Assembly: GCA_037957365.1 (NCBI GenBank) | Contig: JARHVA010000224.1 | Span: 692,001 to 756,000, forward strand | Reading direction: 5' to 3' | DNA: 64,000 nucleotides | DNA from: Torreya grandis | Lineage: Eukaryota; Streptophyta; Pinopsida; Cupressales; Taxaceae | Shown here: positions 10,578 through 22,399 of the stretch, one piece after another | Layout: each line of letters opens with the position of its first letter | Position numbering within the stretch: position 1 is the first letter of the stretch | Notes under the pieces: model-generated | Seen by the model: the letters and a program-made list of their open reading frames with translations, nothing else | What the model was told of the DNA's origin: nothing | Database searches by the model: none | Made by a program: the position numbers and the translations under genes

Positions 10578-13500
10578 ATGGTGGGAACATCATCTTCATA
10601 ACAAGGAGTTGGGATGCCTGGATCTCTTGATAGGTTTCCGGCTAGTAAGTCATATGTTGCAGCTCCTGCACAACCATCGAGAACCTATCCAAGAACCAGA
10701 ACCCTGGGAGTTGGTCAAGCCAGTGACCCATCAAAAGTGAAGGATTACGTAGATGGAATCATGGACCCAATCTTTCAAAGAGCCAGTAGTAATAATCTTA
10801 GAGAAAGGGCACACTAAAGGTGTCTTCAAAGACCCAGAGCAAGGCAATACGAGACATTCAAAATGAGGATATAAACCTCACAATTGGCTCAATTCATTGT
10901 CCCAACTGTGCATCTATGCCCTGATGTGATCGAATTATGCGTAGACTTGCTCCATGCATCATCTTGCACCATTCAACAGGGTCCCTTCATGCTGCAGATC
11001 ACCCCATAAGCTATTAGGGACATGCTAGCCCTATATTATGACAATACCACCACATTCCCCACTATTGATAGGATGTAAAGGATGTGGGTGAATGTCAACA
11101 CTCAGACAAGGTTTTTGAGGTCTGAGTTACAAATGGCCGATGGTGATTCAACAGTACCCACACTCCTTGCACCAAGAACTCAGTTTGCGCCAGCTAGCCA
11201 AGATGCATTATCAATGATAGCTCTCATCTTTGGCATGAAGGATGACATGGCAGTATATGCAAAACAAATGGCCATCCTTTTTAGGATGAAGACAGTCGAT
11301 AAGAGGTAGGAGTATTAACTTGACTTCTCGAAGCACATTGCCTTTTCAATGGTGGTATAGCTGACCTAGTTCAAGTCAAAAAGGGTGTTCAGGTATTCCT
11401 CCTATTTGTTTCATCTCATACTATATCAGAACCCTGACCTTTTCACACAACATATGAATCTAAACCTGTATGACCCAGGCTTTGACCCCCAAAGGACCAT
11501 TCCTGTGTCTACATGGACACATATTTTATCAAGAACTAGTGACCTGTATGATTTTTGGGAACTGTTCATTACCCCTATTCTTCATTTCCTTAGCCCTGAA
11601 CCTGTCATAAATAAGTTATTTCCAAGTGTTTCAAACCTCTTGGTTAGTTGTCCAATCTCGTGTGACTTCTATTTTGGGGTCCACCACACGATCATAAGGG
11701 TTCATGGTTTCTATGGGGAACCAATGTTGCTACTGAAGACTTTAACTCTTAGGTTGGCATTCTTGGAAGTCACCAGGTAGGTGTCAGTAGTTGAAAATGA
11801 GTATGGCTCTATGAAGAAGAAGAGGAAAATGTACAATCTCCTGTGGATGGCAGGCAACATGAGTTTAGAAGCCAGGGATGTTGAGACTGTGCTGCTAAGA
11901 AAATTGGCCTTCCTAAGGTTCATGTTAGTTGAAGACAAATGGGTTTATGACCCAAGTGATTACATAGCCTCCATGGTAAGGACAAATAAGATTGGGGCCA
12001 AGATTGCACATGAAGGTTGCCCTTTTTGGGAGACCAAAAAAAACCCTACAGAAGATGCTCCTGGTCTCTATGTTGAATTGACAGATTTGCCCCTGCCACA
12101 AAATAGGCCATGGGAAACCTTCTATGATAAGTAGAGGGATTATGATCCCAAAGTTAGGATGACTTCTAGTTTGAGAAGGACATTAAAGAACAAAGGTTGG
12201 GATGCAGAGAAGATTGAGTCCTATTGGAAATATAGGCAAGAAATTTCCCAAACCACCCATGCTTTCAGAAGCATGGATTTAGATGAAAGATGGGAGGAAC
12301 TATGGGATGAGTTTCATCCCTCCCCTACATCTAGCCCAAAAATGAGCTAATTGTCAACACTTGGGATAGAGCAGGAAGCTGGAGCGGGACCAAGCTAGCA
12401 ATCGCAGGCCTCAGAGCAAGCTGTAGTTTCAGTCACTACATTAGCCTGGCCCCAGCCTCTCAGTGCCATGGAACAATAAAGGAGTGTGGTGTCTTCACCA
12501 CCAAAAGCTTCCCCATCATCAAAAGTGATTGAAGTCCCCAGTTATCTACATGCACCACTGGCAATGGTAGAAGTGGAAGGGAAGCAGATGTATCCAGAGT
12601 TGGAGACACCCAAGAAGAGAAAGAGGGTGTAGTTCCAAACAAATTTAGAGGAGGAAGAAGAACCTTCACAACACCAAGTCAAGAGAACTATAATTCCCCC
12701 TCAAGTAAGTATTACTCTTCCTCCTCCCTCTCAGTCTGTTCCTTTCCCTATCATCATGATGCCTCCACCTAGCCAAATGACACCTCCTATCACCTTTGCC
12801 AACCCCATTTCGCAATTCACCCCATCCTTGATGCCTCAAGCCTTAACATTACCCTATTTCTCCCCTTCTGCTCCCAAGAAACCTTTCCCTTAGATTTCCC
12901 ATAGCTAACCACTGGCTATCCAATATGGCTTGCCATAGGGATATCGTTTTATAGGAGGACACATTACATCCCCTTCCAAACGCAGGCCGATGCTGCTAGG
13001 AAGGCAAGAGAAGTCTAGATAGAGAAAAAGAAAATGAAAGAGAATAAAGCATTAGCTTTCCCACACCTGTGGTCATAATTTGACCCTATTTAGTAGCAAC
13101 TGACGGTGACCCATTTGTCACCCAATGTCGTCAAGCTGAGCGAGCAAATGCAGCCAGAAGATTATACAATGAACATAGTGGCCATTAATATGTCCCTATT
13201 TAGACCCCAAGATAGAGTTGAGCTATTGACAGAATCCACTTCTATAGTCACAGATGATTATTTGAAAACATCAAGAAGATTGTAGAAGATGGAGGCCAAC
13301 TTGGCCAAAGAAAAGGCAAACTATAACAGTTTGGCTGAAGAAATAAATAAGAGAGATAATGAATTAGCAAGCCTGAATAAACAATTGCAAGATACTGTTT
13401 CCCTTCATACTCAATAGGTAGTCCAGGCCTAGAATGATTCATTAAAAATAGATCTCACACTTGCAAAAGATGCAGCAATAACCCTTAGGTGGGAGAAAGC

Positions 13501-14434
13501 AACATTATAGGGAAGAGTCAAAGGACTTCAGCTGCAAGTTACCCAATCACAATAAGGGATGCTGGATGAACAAAACAAGGTTGCAGCTTTTCAAGCCCAG
13601 TTCCAAGTGGAGCAACAAAAAATAGCGCAACTAATAATAAATCTGGCTAATAGGCCAAGAGGCATCGAAGTGATACAACTAGTAAGGGAGCTCTACGAGT
13701 CAACATGGGAAATAATCTCCTTAGAGATTATTCAGCTCAGGCCATCTCTCACCTTCATGCTCAACGCACAACAATTATGTGAGAAGGTGGAAGATTCAAT
13801 GCAGAACACTCTATCCACAGTCTCCAACAGAGTCACAGACTCCCAAACCTTGCTACAGAAGCTTTACGATGCAATGGATGTGACATTTGTAGTTGTGGGA
13901 ATCCCTGATAGAATGGTCATCGTGAAACAGGTCAATAAGGTGCTCAGTGGCAATATCGTGACCAACAGTTGCAAAGAGCTTCTCAAAGTCATTAAAGAAG
14001 GCATCAGTGAGATGAGATAACATATTGAAGATCTAGTGCAACTAGGCCTTCCTTCTCCATTTTTGGATGCCAACACGGTGTTGATGGTTGATCAAATTAA
14101 ACCATTACTGCTAGCCAAATAGAGGGATCAAATAGTTTTCTAGGACCTGTGGGACGATTCCTCAGTCTCAGAAGTCAAAGCTGTTCTAGTTCTTATTTTC
14201 TAGTTGGAATTCAAATTGAAAGCTGTAGTCCAAATTCTTCAAACCTTTTCACACAAGGGTATCATTAACCTTGATCTAGCTTTCATTGAATTACAGAACA
14301 AGTAAGGGTTATCTGACCATGAATGGTTCATCTACCAGACAACACTTTTGAAGCTATGAAATTTTGAAATTTTGACAGAGCACGAGTTGGGTTTCTTTTT
14401 GAGTAGGCTTAAAAGTCTTGGGGGACACCAGTAA
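10578..14434 (+). pseudogene. Unrecognised ORF2 of nested element: globular, Pro-rich and coiled-coil regions
   Basis: The frame runs from the ATG at 10578 for about 1285 codons, with one frameshift near 12990 and numerous stops, mostly TAG or TAA. Order: an N-terminal basic/Pro segment (about residues 20-60); a globular region to about codon 590, with motifs such as TWTHILSRTSDLYDFWELF, DPSDYIASMVRTNKIGAKIA and ALRSL-like helices ending SMDLDERWEELWDEFHPSP; a Pro/Ser-rich linker (about 12360-12950); then long helices and coiled coil (MEANLAKEKANY, INKRDNELASLNKQLQ, FQAQFQVEQQKIAQ). The final stop lies one base before the 3' LTR, so the polypurine-like tract is inside the coding frame. No enzyme motif is seen. 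It could be a gag analogue or a captured host gene. Confidence 0.65.
14419..14431 (+). promoter_or_regulatory. Probable polypurine tract before 3' LTR
   Basis: TTGGGGGACACCA lies immediately upstream of the 3' LTR start at 14436, which is the expected plus-strand priming position. It overlaps the last codons of ORF2. Confidence 0.55.
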
Positions 14435-14435
14435 C

Positions 14436-16619
14436 TATAGAGTAATTTTTAACTCTACATTGTATTTAAATTTTTAGTCGCGCATTGAAATTTTGGTTCT
14501 TGCATACCTTGGTCATGGTGGCAGAGTTTTGGAGCAGAGAGCGAGTTTATTTTTGCCTAAGTGTCAAAGTGTAGTGGAGGCTACCAAGTGGCGTAATCTA
14601 AGCATGGGATCTCTTTCCCTTTTTGTTTCCTTCATTTCATTTTTTCCTGAGTTTCAATTTTGAGTGGAAATCGCCAAGTGTCACTTTTCGAAACACGGAG
14701 CTGGCCAGCTGGTGTCATTTGAGACACTTTTTATAAATTTCAAGAAGGCACAAAATGTGTCACATATCTAATAGTAGCTATGTGGAATGCACCACGTGTC
14801 ATCAAGTATGTCTCATATCTACACCCATGTTTCATTCTATTTTTTGGAAAAGGCTTTCAATGAGTTAAGCAGCAAGATCACGCGAAAAGTGCCAGGTGGC
14901 AATCACGAAAGGCCCTGGACTACCTTTTTCAGAGGAAAGTAGAAGTCACCACATGTCAACATCTAAGATACTTTGGTTCAATGCATAAAGGCATCATTTC
15001 ATTTTGTTTAAGTGCCGAAGGGCAGCAGATGCTGCTAAGTGTCACTCTCTAAGCCCCTTTCTACTCCATTCCTGAATGCAATGAAAGACGTGACATACTG
15101 GAAGATGCCATGTATCTTCTTAAGAATAACGGAGGCCACCACATGTCAACTTTTGAGAGACCATCTTCGAGCTTCATTGCCAAGTAAAGATTGTGGTGGG
15201 TCCTAGGTGTTATTTCAAAGACCTTCATAGCACCAAGTGTCAACATGCGAAGACTGCCATGTGCATCCTTCCCCTTTTAAAAGTTTCTCAGGCAAGGAAC
15301 GTGGTGAGTTTTATTTTGTTAAAATTGCTAAGTATCAAAGAAGCATAATGCGATAGGTGTCTAAGGTGGAGCATTCTTGAGCAAGACATAGAAAAAGTGG
15401 AAAATGTCACGTGTCTTCGATAAATCAGGCAGAAAGTACCAAGTGTCATTCTCTGGTGCCTTCTAAGAAATAAGGAGAATTTCAAGAATTGACTAAGTGT
15501 CCTCTTACATTTTAATAAAATAGAGTGTTCCGTGTATCTATTGCCGCAAAGTGAGATGGAGGAAAACTCGGTGGGAGTTATTTCTGGTAGATGGAACAGT
15601 TCACTGAGTAGATTTTTGGGGGCCTACAAACATTAAAAGGGCCATCTATTTGTCCCCTATAAGTGGAGGTAGAATGGACAGTTAAGCGGCTAAGCAGATG
15701 ATGGAATGAGAAATTCAGGTGCAAAGGGAGGTACTAGACATGAATCACCATGACACAGTCAGGGCAGTTCTTGATAAGACCAGGATGCATCCAAGGCATT
15801 GAAAGCACCATCTGTTTGTCCCTTGTGAGTTAAAGATGGAGTAGACTTGTATGGGAAAGGGAGTGATGTAAGGAGACATCTAAGGCTATAAAAGGAGAAG
15901 AATTTTAAAATCTAAAGAGGGGGACTTTTTATAGTTTTAGACTTTCTAGAGTTTTGACCAGTAATATCATTTGCTTATTGTCTCATTTTCTTGAGTTGTA
16001 AAGTTGATGTAATTGTGCATGTTTCTGTGCCTTTTATGTGGTTGAATGAATTAATAAAATTTAACTCTATGCCTTGGTTGATGTTATCTATGTCATTTGC
16101 AAAGTAGTCTATACTGTAGATTTTCTAGTGTTGTGATTAGGAATGTCATTTGCTTTTGTCTCATTTTCTTGATTCGGAAGTTTTACATAAATGTACGTCA
16201 TTTCTACACCTCTTATGTGATTGAAAGATTTTATAAAAAAGATTGAACACTATGCCTTTGTTGACATTTCTTGTATCTCAACAAAAGAAGTCTCTATTAT
16301 GAGCCTCTTTTTCTATTATTTCAATCTTTTACATTGATCATGCACTTGTCTGCTCTTAAATGTAATTGAATCCCACATATAGTCTCACTGTGCCCAAGGT
16401 TAGGATTAGGATTACACTCAGGCGCATCGCCATAGTTAGGTTTCATTTCTTGCATTTGCATTTTTGTTTAATTTCCTATCCCTTTTCCCACAACACTTGA
16501 TACAAAAGAAGATACCAGCTTCTCTAAAATCTGGAGGTTGTTTCAAGCCGCAATATCCCACAGCTTGAAACTTCCCATTGTTGATTGATTAAGATCAAGC
16601 ACAATTTTCGTCATCAACA
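14436..16619 (+). repeat. 3' LTR of nested non-autonomous element
   Basis: It aligns with 6367-8579 from TATAGAGTAATTTTTAACTC (mutated TG start) to TCATCAACA. It keeps a better TATA box, TATAAAAGG at 15887-15895, where the 5' copy has TATTAAAGG. It keeps two intact CACGTG cores. Confidence 0.93.
15887..15895 (+). promoter_or_regulatory. TATA box in 3' LTR
   Basis: TATAAAAGG is followed by purine-rich sequence and lies about 470 bases downstream of the last G-box-like motif. The homologous site in the 5' LTR is decayed. Confidence 0.5.
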
Positions 16620-16624
16620 AAATA
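16620..16624. repeat. Right target-site duplication of nested element
   Basis: AAATA follows the terminal CA of the 3' LTR and pairs with GAATA at 6362-6366. Confidence 0.65.
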
Positions 16625-19060
16625 TATATACTAAGCATGATACTACTTGAGGACAATAATTATTTGGTAATTATTTAGCTTTCAATGCATTTCTTACCAA
16701 TTCTATAATAGTCATGTTTTTATTTCTAAAACACCATTTATCTGTGGTGTATACCTTATTTTGAATTATTTCTTAATTATCTTTTACTTACAATAATTAA
16801 AAAAATCATTAGATATATACTCACCTTCTCTATTTGATTTTAACACTTTTATGTAAAATTTGCTTTGATTTTCAACAAATGCTTTGAACTCTTTAAATAT
16901 ATCAAAAATTTATGATTTCTATTTCATGAAATAAACTATGTTTTTACTAATGTAATGATCTATAAATATAAATACATATAAACTATTGCTAACAAAGGGT
17001 ATATGCACATACCCACATAGATTTGAGTAAACATGTTCAAACGAAGCTCTCTCTCTCCATGATTCAACAACATGAAATACTTCCCATTATTGTTTTCCAA
17101 TAATTCACCCTTCACAAAATTTATTTCACTAATCTATCAAGGGTAAGGATTTTACCATTTTTTTATATAACAAATTTAAACCATTCAAACTCAAATGATT
17201 GAATCTAATATGTCACAACAATGACATATTTTTTTTAATAGATTTAAAAGAAATAGACAATTCATTTTTCATTCTGAAAGGAATCTTCTTATTCTTTCTC
17301 ATTTTAACTTCTTAAGTTAACTTATTACTACCATTTCCATCAAGAATCACACATGCATCATTCTTAAAACAGAGTATAGATCCTTTCTATATTATCTACC
17401 CAATGTTGATTATATTTTAACCAAAATCATTCTATGTGTGTTATTTGATTGGTGAGTCTTTGAAATCCATTTTGACTTATCATTTTTCTTATTATGCATA
17501 TGAGTATTGGTATGGGATAAATGATTGTCAATTTTGATATTGTATCTTCTGTGATTAATTGATCAAATTACATAGAGTGGGTCCACCTTAGACATATGTT
17601 ATCAGGATCTCTTAATCAGTTGAAATTCATTATAGTATACCAGACACATCTTTCCTCATCCTTTATCTTCACTCATAGTCACATGGTCTTTTCCACCATC
17701 CATAAAGTCATCCATAGTCCTAAGTCAACGAGATCATTCCATATGGAAAGATATTGGCCACTTGGACCTTATGGATTCTAAATGAATAGCCTCAACCTCC
17801 TAGATTCACATTATACACATCTGGGATGTGCTTCTTCTATCCTTTCTTGGTTTTAATGTTTATGCTTCCTTTACCCATAACAACTCATTTTTTTATTATT
17901 CTCATATTTTACTTTTGATTTCACATATTCATATATTTTTTTCAAACATATCCTTGTTTGCACTTATGTGATTACTCCAACCACTATCTAGAAACCACAC
18001 TTCTTTTTGTACTTTCTCCAACCATATTACCATCACTATAAATTAAACTAATTAATTAGTCTCAACATGATTTATTCTTGAAAAGTTTTAGCTTTGCCTA
18101 TATATATCAAACTACTTCTTTCTAAACTCATTTGCATAATGGCCAAACATCTTGCACTAATGACATTGGACCTTAGATTTTTGATAACTTTGACCTCCAT
18201 ATGTATTATTATAATTATAATTGTTGCCTATGCCTCTTATGATTTCAAAAAAATGGGTATTTTTGTTCTTTTTAATGGAAATTATTGATCCTTCCTCTTC
18301 CTCTTGCACCTCTATTATTGCCACATATTCATCTTATACCTTTGCTACTACTAACTAAAAATTATTATTTGAACAAATTTATAAGGGAGAATTGATTGTC
18401 CTATTCAACATCTACTCATAAATTTTTAAACACCCCATAAGTTCATCAATATAAAATGTTGACAATCACTTGATTATTCAATAGCTACAATAGTAGGGTC
18501 AAATTTGGATGAAAGGCTCCTAAAAATATTTTCAAGTACCTTCTAAAATTCTAATGTGTCTCTATGAGATCTCACTTGATTAAATATACTCATTTCATGA
18601 TTAAAAAATTTATTTATCATCTTCGAATATTTCATTTTCAAAATTTAAAATCTCCTAGTATTTATAATCTTATTAGTTTGTCTTTGTTTGTTCCTCTATA
18701 TGAGTTTTGTATATTATCCCATGATTTATAGGACCTTATTTCTACTACATTCATTAGAAAAATCAACACATCCATTGCATGATGGATGAAAAATAGTTCT
18801 TTAGAATCTTTCTTCTTATTTTCATTAAGAGGATATTTATGCACTTGTGTTTGTACATATTGAGCCATATGATCTACTAGTTCAACAAAACCATTCTCCA
18901 CAAGGTCCCATAACTCTTGAGAACTAAATAATGTCTTCATCTATATGTTTCAATACTCATAATTATTGCCATCAAATTGAGTAATCTAATTTTTAATAAG
19001 GTTGTTTCTATTCATGCTCACCATACTTCAACTAACTTCATAACTTGACATATTAGTCTA
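16625..19060 (-). pseudogene. Copia gag, protease and 5' integrase of the interrupted element
   Basis: Read on the minus strand, gag starts near 18940 with MKTLFSSQELWDLVENGF and DSKELFFIHHAMD. A CCHC knuckle follows at about 18121-18165 with its second residue codon stopped and last Cys replaced by Phe (CKMFGHYANEF). The protease keeps WFLDSG (about 17980-17995) though the usual Cys after it is Trp. The integrase core reads [14 protein letters not shown] then [10 protein letters not shown], where the second catalytic Asp of the usual SDRGGEY is Asn, and ends with a degraded ERKN box and VSCLVYI at the insertion point. Many stops and shifts: inactive. Confidence 0.9.
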
Positions 19061-19061
19061 A

Positions 19062-19073
19062 CTCTGATATAAA
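19062..19073 (-). promoter_or_regulatory. Primer-binding site of minus-strand copia
   Basis: The reverse complement contains TATATCAGAG, a close decay form of TGGTATCAGAGC, placed just inside the 5' LTR end at 19076. It indicates initiator tRNA-Met priming. Confidence 0.7.
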
Positions 19074-19075
19074 TT

Positions 19076-19447
19076 TGAAGGTGTGTTATAATACCAATTT
19101 AAATAAAATGCTCGCATATATATTTGTAAAAAAATCACACGCACATATATTTATAAAATGAACATGATAAAATATTATATTAATATATATGCTACTACAT
19201 TCAAATACTTATTCTACTCTTAGCTTCTTTTCTTTTTTATTCTTTCTCTCTTCACTACCAAATGAACCCAATACATTTATTTATATATTATTTCTAGATT
19301 CCTCTAGAAAGTTCCATAATACATCAAATATTATGGAGAATATTATTACATCAAATAAATTAACAAATTTAATTATTAAAAAAAAGCAAATATTAAATAG
19401 ATCTAAAACTATTAAATGTATATAATGTCAAGCTTATATTTCCAACA
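19076..19447 (-). repeat. 5' LTR of minus-strand copia
   Basis: The reverse complement runs TGTTGGAAATATAAGC (from 19447) to ACACCTTCA (19076), 372 bp, nearly the same length as the 371-bp family member at 20428-20798. Its right edge abuts the LRR-gene fragment. Confidence 0.88.
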
Positions 19448-19459
19448 ATTTTAGAAAAA

Positions 19460-20220
19460 TCTTTCAATCCTAAATAGAATATAGCAAAGTCCTATAAGAG
19501 ATTCAAATGCCCCAAATATTTTGGTAAAAATTCCAAATTCATACACTCATTGAATTTATATTTCATCAAGGAAGATAAATTCATAATAGAAGTTGTCAAT
19601 CTTGCCAACAACTTGGAATTAATCTCAGTTAGTGAGGACAAAGTCTCAAGAAAGCTTGGCAATCCTGTCAACAAGTGGATCCCTACTATTAGGATTTATT
19701 ATTGTTGAGTTGACCGATGTAATTTATCACTTCCCTCATTTTGGTCTCATAAATATTTCAAGGATGCTAATTTTCTATGTCATGAGGCATCTATTCTAAA
19801 AGCCCACACTTTAAAAAGTATAAATATTGGAGCTTTGTCATGTTGTCCAGAATGTCTAAGTTATCTAAATTCATGGTGAGATTCATATAGGGTATTAAAT
19901 TTATATATTACATGTGAATCATCTACTTAAAATAAACATAAAACATCCTCAATTGTAAGCAACATCTCATATTTAGATGTAGACAGTTTTTCAAATCGCC
20001 AAAATGGCTAGGATGTGATGGCATGTTGGAACAAATCGATAGATCTAGATTGTGTAGGTTTGGAAAATCACTAACACAGTTAGGTAGTGATGATATATTT
20101 AATAAATATGACAAGTATATATGTCATAGGATGTTAAAATTTCCAAAACATGTAGGCAAAGATGACATATTTACACAAGCTCATAATTACAGGTGCTATA
20201 GTAATTCAACAAGGTAAAGT
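19460..20220 (-). pseudogene. Leucine-rich-repeat fragment of an NBS-LRR-type resistance gene
   Basis: The minus strand encodes plant-type LRRs in two segments. Positions 20114-19923 read LPNCVSDFPNLHNLDLS, then HFGDLKNCLHLNM and CCLQLRMF. Positions 19674-19492 read LTGLPSFLETLSSLTEIN, SIMNLSSLMKYKF and LEFLPKYLGHLNLL. A weak middle segment (LDNLDILDNMTKLQYLYF) links them. The LP..L..L..L..L..C spacing is that of the LRR region of TIR-NBS-LRR proteins. No TIR or nucleotide-binding domain is present nearby, and stops and shifts are frequent. It lies between two copia insertions and is probably a broken relic of a once intact immune receptor gene. Confidence 0.75.
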
Positions 20221-20427
20221 TTTATTAGGAAGCTCCTCATTTCAAACTCATCATCACCATAGCCATAGTTTGTATTGAAACTTAGGTTTTTAAAATTATT
20301 TAGACATCCTATTGAACAAATATTTTAACTACAAAGAAGCATGTAGTAAAATTGTCGGGTGGGTTAGAATATGACCATTTCAAAAAACCAACATTTTGAA
20401 ATGTATTGTAAGTTAGTTGAATGTTTA
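20221..20427. other. Short unassigned interval
   Basis: No coding motif or repeat boundary is seen between the LRR relic and the next LTR. It may be further LRR-gene sequence beyond recognition. Confidence 0.5.
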
Positions 20428-20798
20428 TGTTGGAAATATAAGATTGAAATTATATCCATTTAATATTTTTATCTCTAATTAGTATTTATTGTCTTTTAAT
20501 AATTAAATTTGTTAACTTATTTGATGTATTAGAGAACCTTCTAGAGGAAGCTATAAATATTCTATAAATAAATGTATCGGGGTCATTTGATAGAAATGAG
20601 AATTAGAAAAAGGAAGTTAAGAGATAAATAATAAATAAGGTAATAAGCTAAGATTAAAATAAATTTTTGAATGCAACAATATATATTTTAATAGAAGTAT
20701 ATTTTTTGTTCATATTCTGATAATATGTGTGTGTTTGATATACTTACAAATATATATGTCAGAATTATATTTAAATTGAATTTTATAACGTACATTCA
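20428..20798 (+). repeat. 5' LTR of plus-strand copia
   Basis: TGTTGGAAATATAAG to ACGTACATTCA, 371 bp. It belongs to the same family as the LTRs at 3470, 3897 and 19076. The primer-binding site follows immediately. Confidence 0.9.
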
Positions 20799-20801
20799 AG
20801 T

Positions 20802-20813
20802 TAGTATTAGAGC
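20802..20813 (+). promoter_or_regulatory. Primer-binding site, initiator tRNA-Met type
   Basis: TAGTATTAGAGC differs from TGGTATCAGAGC by one G-to-A and one C-to-T change. It starts three bases after the LTR end. Confidence 0.85.
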
Positions 20814-20850
20814 AATATCAATAAATCAAGATATCAAATCTATTTGAATT

Positions 20851-22390
20851 ATGGTGATCATGTATAGCAATAATCTTATTCAAAATTAGATTCCTCAATT
20901 TGATGGAAACTTTTATAAGTATTGAAACATCCAAATTAAGACATTATTCAATTCTCAAGAGTTATGGGACCCTGTGCAAAATGGTTTTATATAACCTACA
21001 TATCATGTGGCTCAAAATTCCCAAACACAATTGCGAAAAAGATCTTCTGAAATAGAATAAGAAGAAGGATGCTAAGGCACTATTTTTCGTCTAATGTGAA
21101 ATGGACGTGTCAATTTTCCCAATGATTGTAGAAATAACAAGGTCCAATCAAGCATGGCATAATCTAAAAAACTCATAACAAGGGACTACCAAAGTTAAAC
21201 TAGTAAAATTAAAAATTCTTATATGATATTTTTTTAAAAAATAAATAAAAGATTCAAAATTGGTAAATGAATATTTTACTCATGCAATGAGTATAGTTAA
21301 TCATGTGAGGTATCATAGAGACACATAATAATATATGAAGGTAGTTTCAAATATTTTAAGGGGTCTTTTAGCTAGATTTGACCCTATTATTGTAGATATT
21401 TAATATTCTTGATATTTTTCAGTAGTTTTTATTGATGAGCTTATGGAGTACAAATTCATGAGTAATTATTGAATAGGATAACTAGTTTTCCCCTGCATTC
21501 AAATCAAAAGTGTCGATTAACAATAGCAAAGTCACAAGAGGAAGTGGTGGTAACAACATAGGTGCAAGAGAAAGAGGAAAGACCAACAATTTATATCAAA
21601 AAGGAAGATAAAATATCAAATTCATTACAAGTGAAATAGGCAAAAATAATAACTATAATTATAATAAATTTTAACAAATCTAATTTCCAATGTCATTATT
21701 GAAATAACTTTGATCATTATACAAATACATGTAGGAAGAATTAGTTTGGTATTAATAGGCAAAGTGAAAATTTTTCAAGAGTATATTAGGTTGAGACTAA
21801 AAATAGTAGTTCAATGTTTATTCTTTGCAATATGGCTAATTAAAGAAAAAAATAAGTGTGGTTTATAGATAATGGTTGTATTAATTACATGAATGAAAAT
21901 GATGATATGTTTACAAACATAGATGAATGTGTGAAATCATAATTAAAATTGGTGAATGGTAACAAATAATGTGACATGGGTAAAGGGAGAATAAACATTA
22001 AAATCAAGCAAGGAGAGAAGAAACACATCTCAGACGTGTATTATGTTCCTTGTCTTAAACATAATTTAATCAACATTAGGCATCTAATACATAAAGGATA
22101 TGGAGTGTATTCTAAAAATGAAAAATGTGTGATTCTTGATATAAATAATAGTAACAAGTTAATTCCACAAGCTCCAACCATAAAGAATAATATATTTTAT
22201 CTAAGAATGAAAAATGAATTGTATGTTGATTTTAAAGTTGTTATAGAAGATCCATCAGGTTTATGACATCTTAATTTATGTCATTTGAGATTCAGTGGTT
22301 TAAATTAATTATATAATAAGAATATGTTAAAAGGATTACCCATGATAGAGAATCCAAACAAAGTTTTTAAAAGTTAGTCATGTCATACAA
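20851..22390 (+). pseudogene. Copia gag, protease and pre-integrase fragment
   Basis: It opens MVIMYSNNLIQN, then gives the copia gag signature FNSQELWDPVQNGFI. The knuckle near 21690 reads QCHY-stop-NNFDHYTNTCRKN, so the second Cys codon is TGA. The protease reads WFIDNGCINYMNENDDMF (about 21860-21910) with the DSG Ser changed to Asn. The frame 21976-22266 continues with KHISDVYYVPCLKHNLINI, and the GAG-pre-integrase zone follows (HLRFSGLN, NMLKGLPMIENP). The similarity stops at about 22390, where a copia fragment in the opposite direction begins; the integrase core, RT and 3' LTR are absent. Confidence 0.88.
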
Positions 22391-22399
22391 CTCCATCAA

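Larger units (their letters stand above)
6367..16619 (+). mobile_element. Non-autonomous LTR retrotransposon, Tat-like, 10.25 kb, no polymerase
   Basis: Direct LTRs of 2213 bp (6367-8579) and 2184 bp (14436-16619) flank a 5.86-kb interior. The interior has a TGGC-type primer site, two long plus-strand reading frames without frameshifts over most of their length, and a G-rich tract at the 3' LTR. No protease, reverse transcriptase, RNase H or integrase motif is visible in any frame, so it must have used enzymes from another element. In two sampled LTR stretches I counted 3 differences in 60 bases and 8 in 89, mostly transitions: old, but younger than the host copia it interrupts. The Tat-like assignment rests on LTR size and primer-site form and is an inference. 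Confidence 0.9.
3897..19447 (-). mobile_element. Ty1/copia retrotransposon, minus strand, split by a nested element
   Basis: In minus orientation the order is 5' LTR (19447-19076), primer site (about 19073-19062), gag, zinc knuckle, protease, integrase, [nested 6367-16619], rest of integrase, reverse transcriptase, RNase H, polypurine tract (4214-4204) and 3' LTR (4203-3897). Without the insert the element would be about 5.3 kb, a normal copia length. The 3' LTR is shorter than the 372-bp 5' LTR, so its outer end is truncated where it meets the plus-strand LTR. No target duplication can be given because that edge is lost. Confidence 0.92.
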
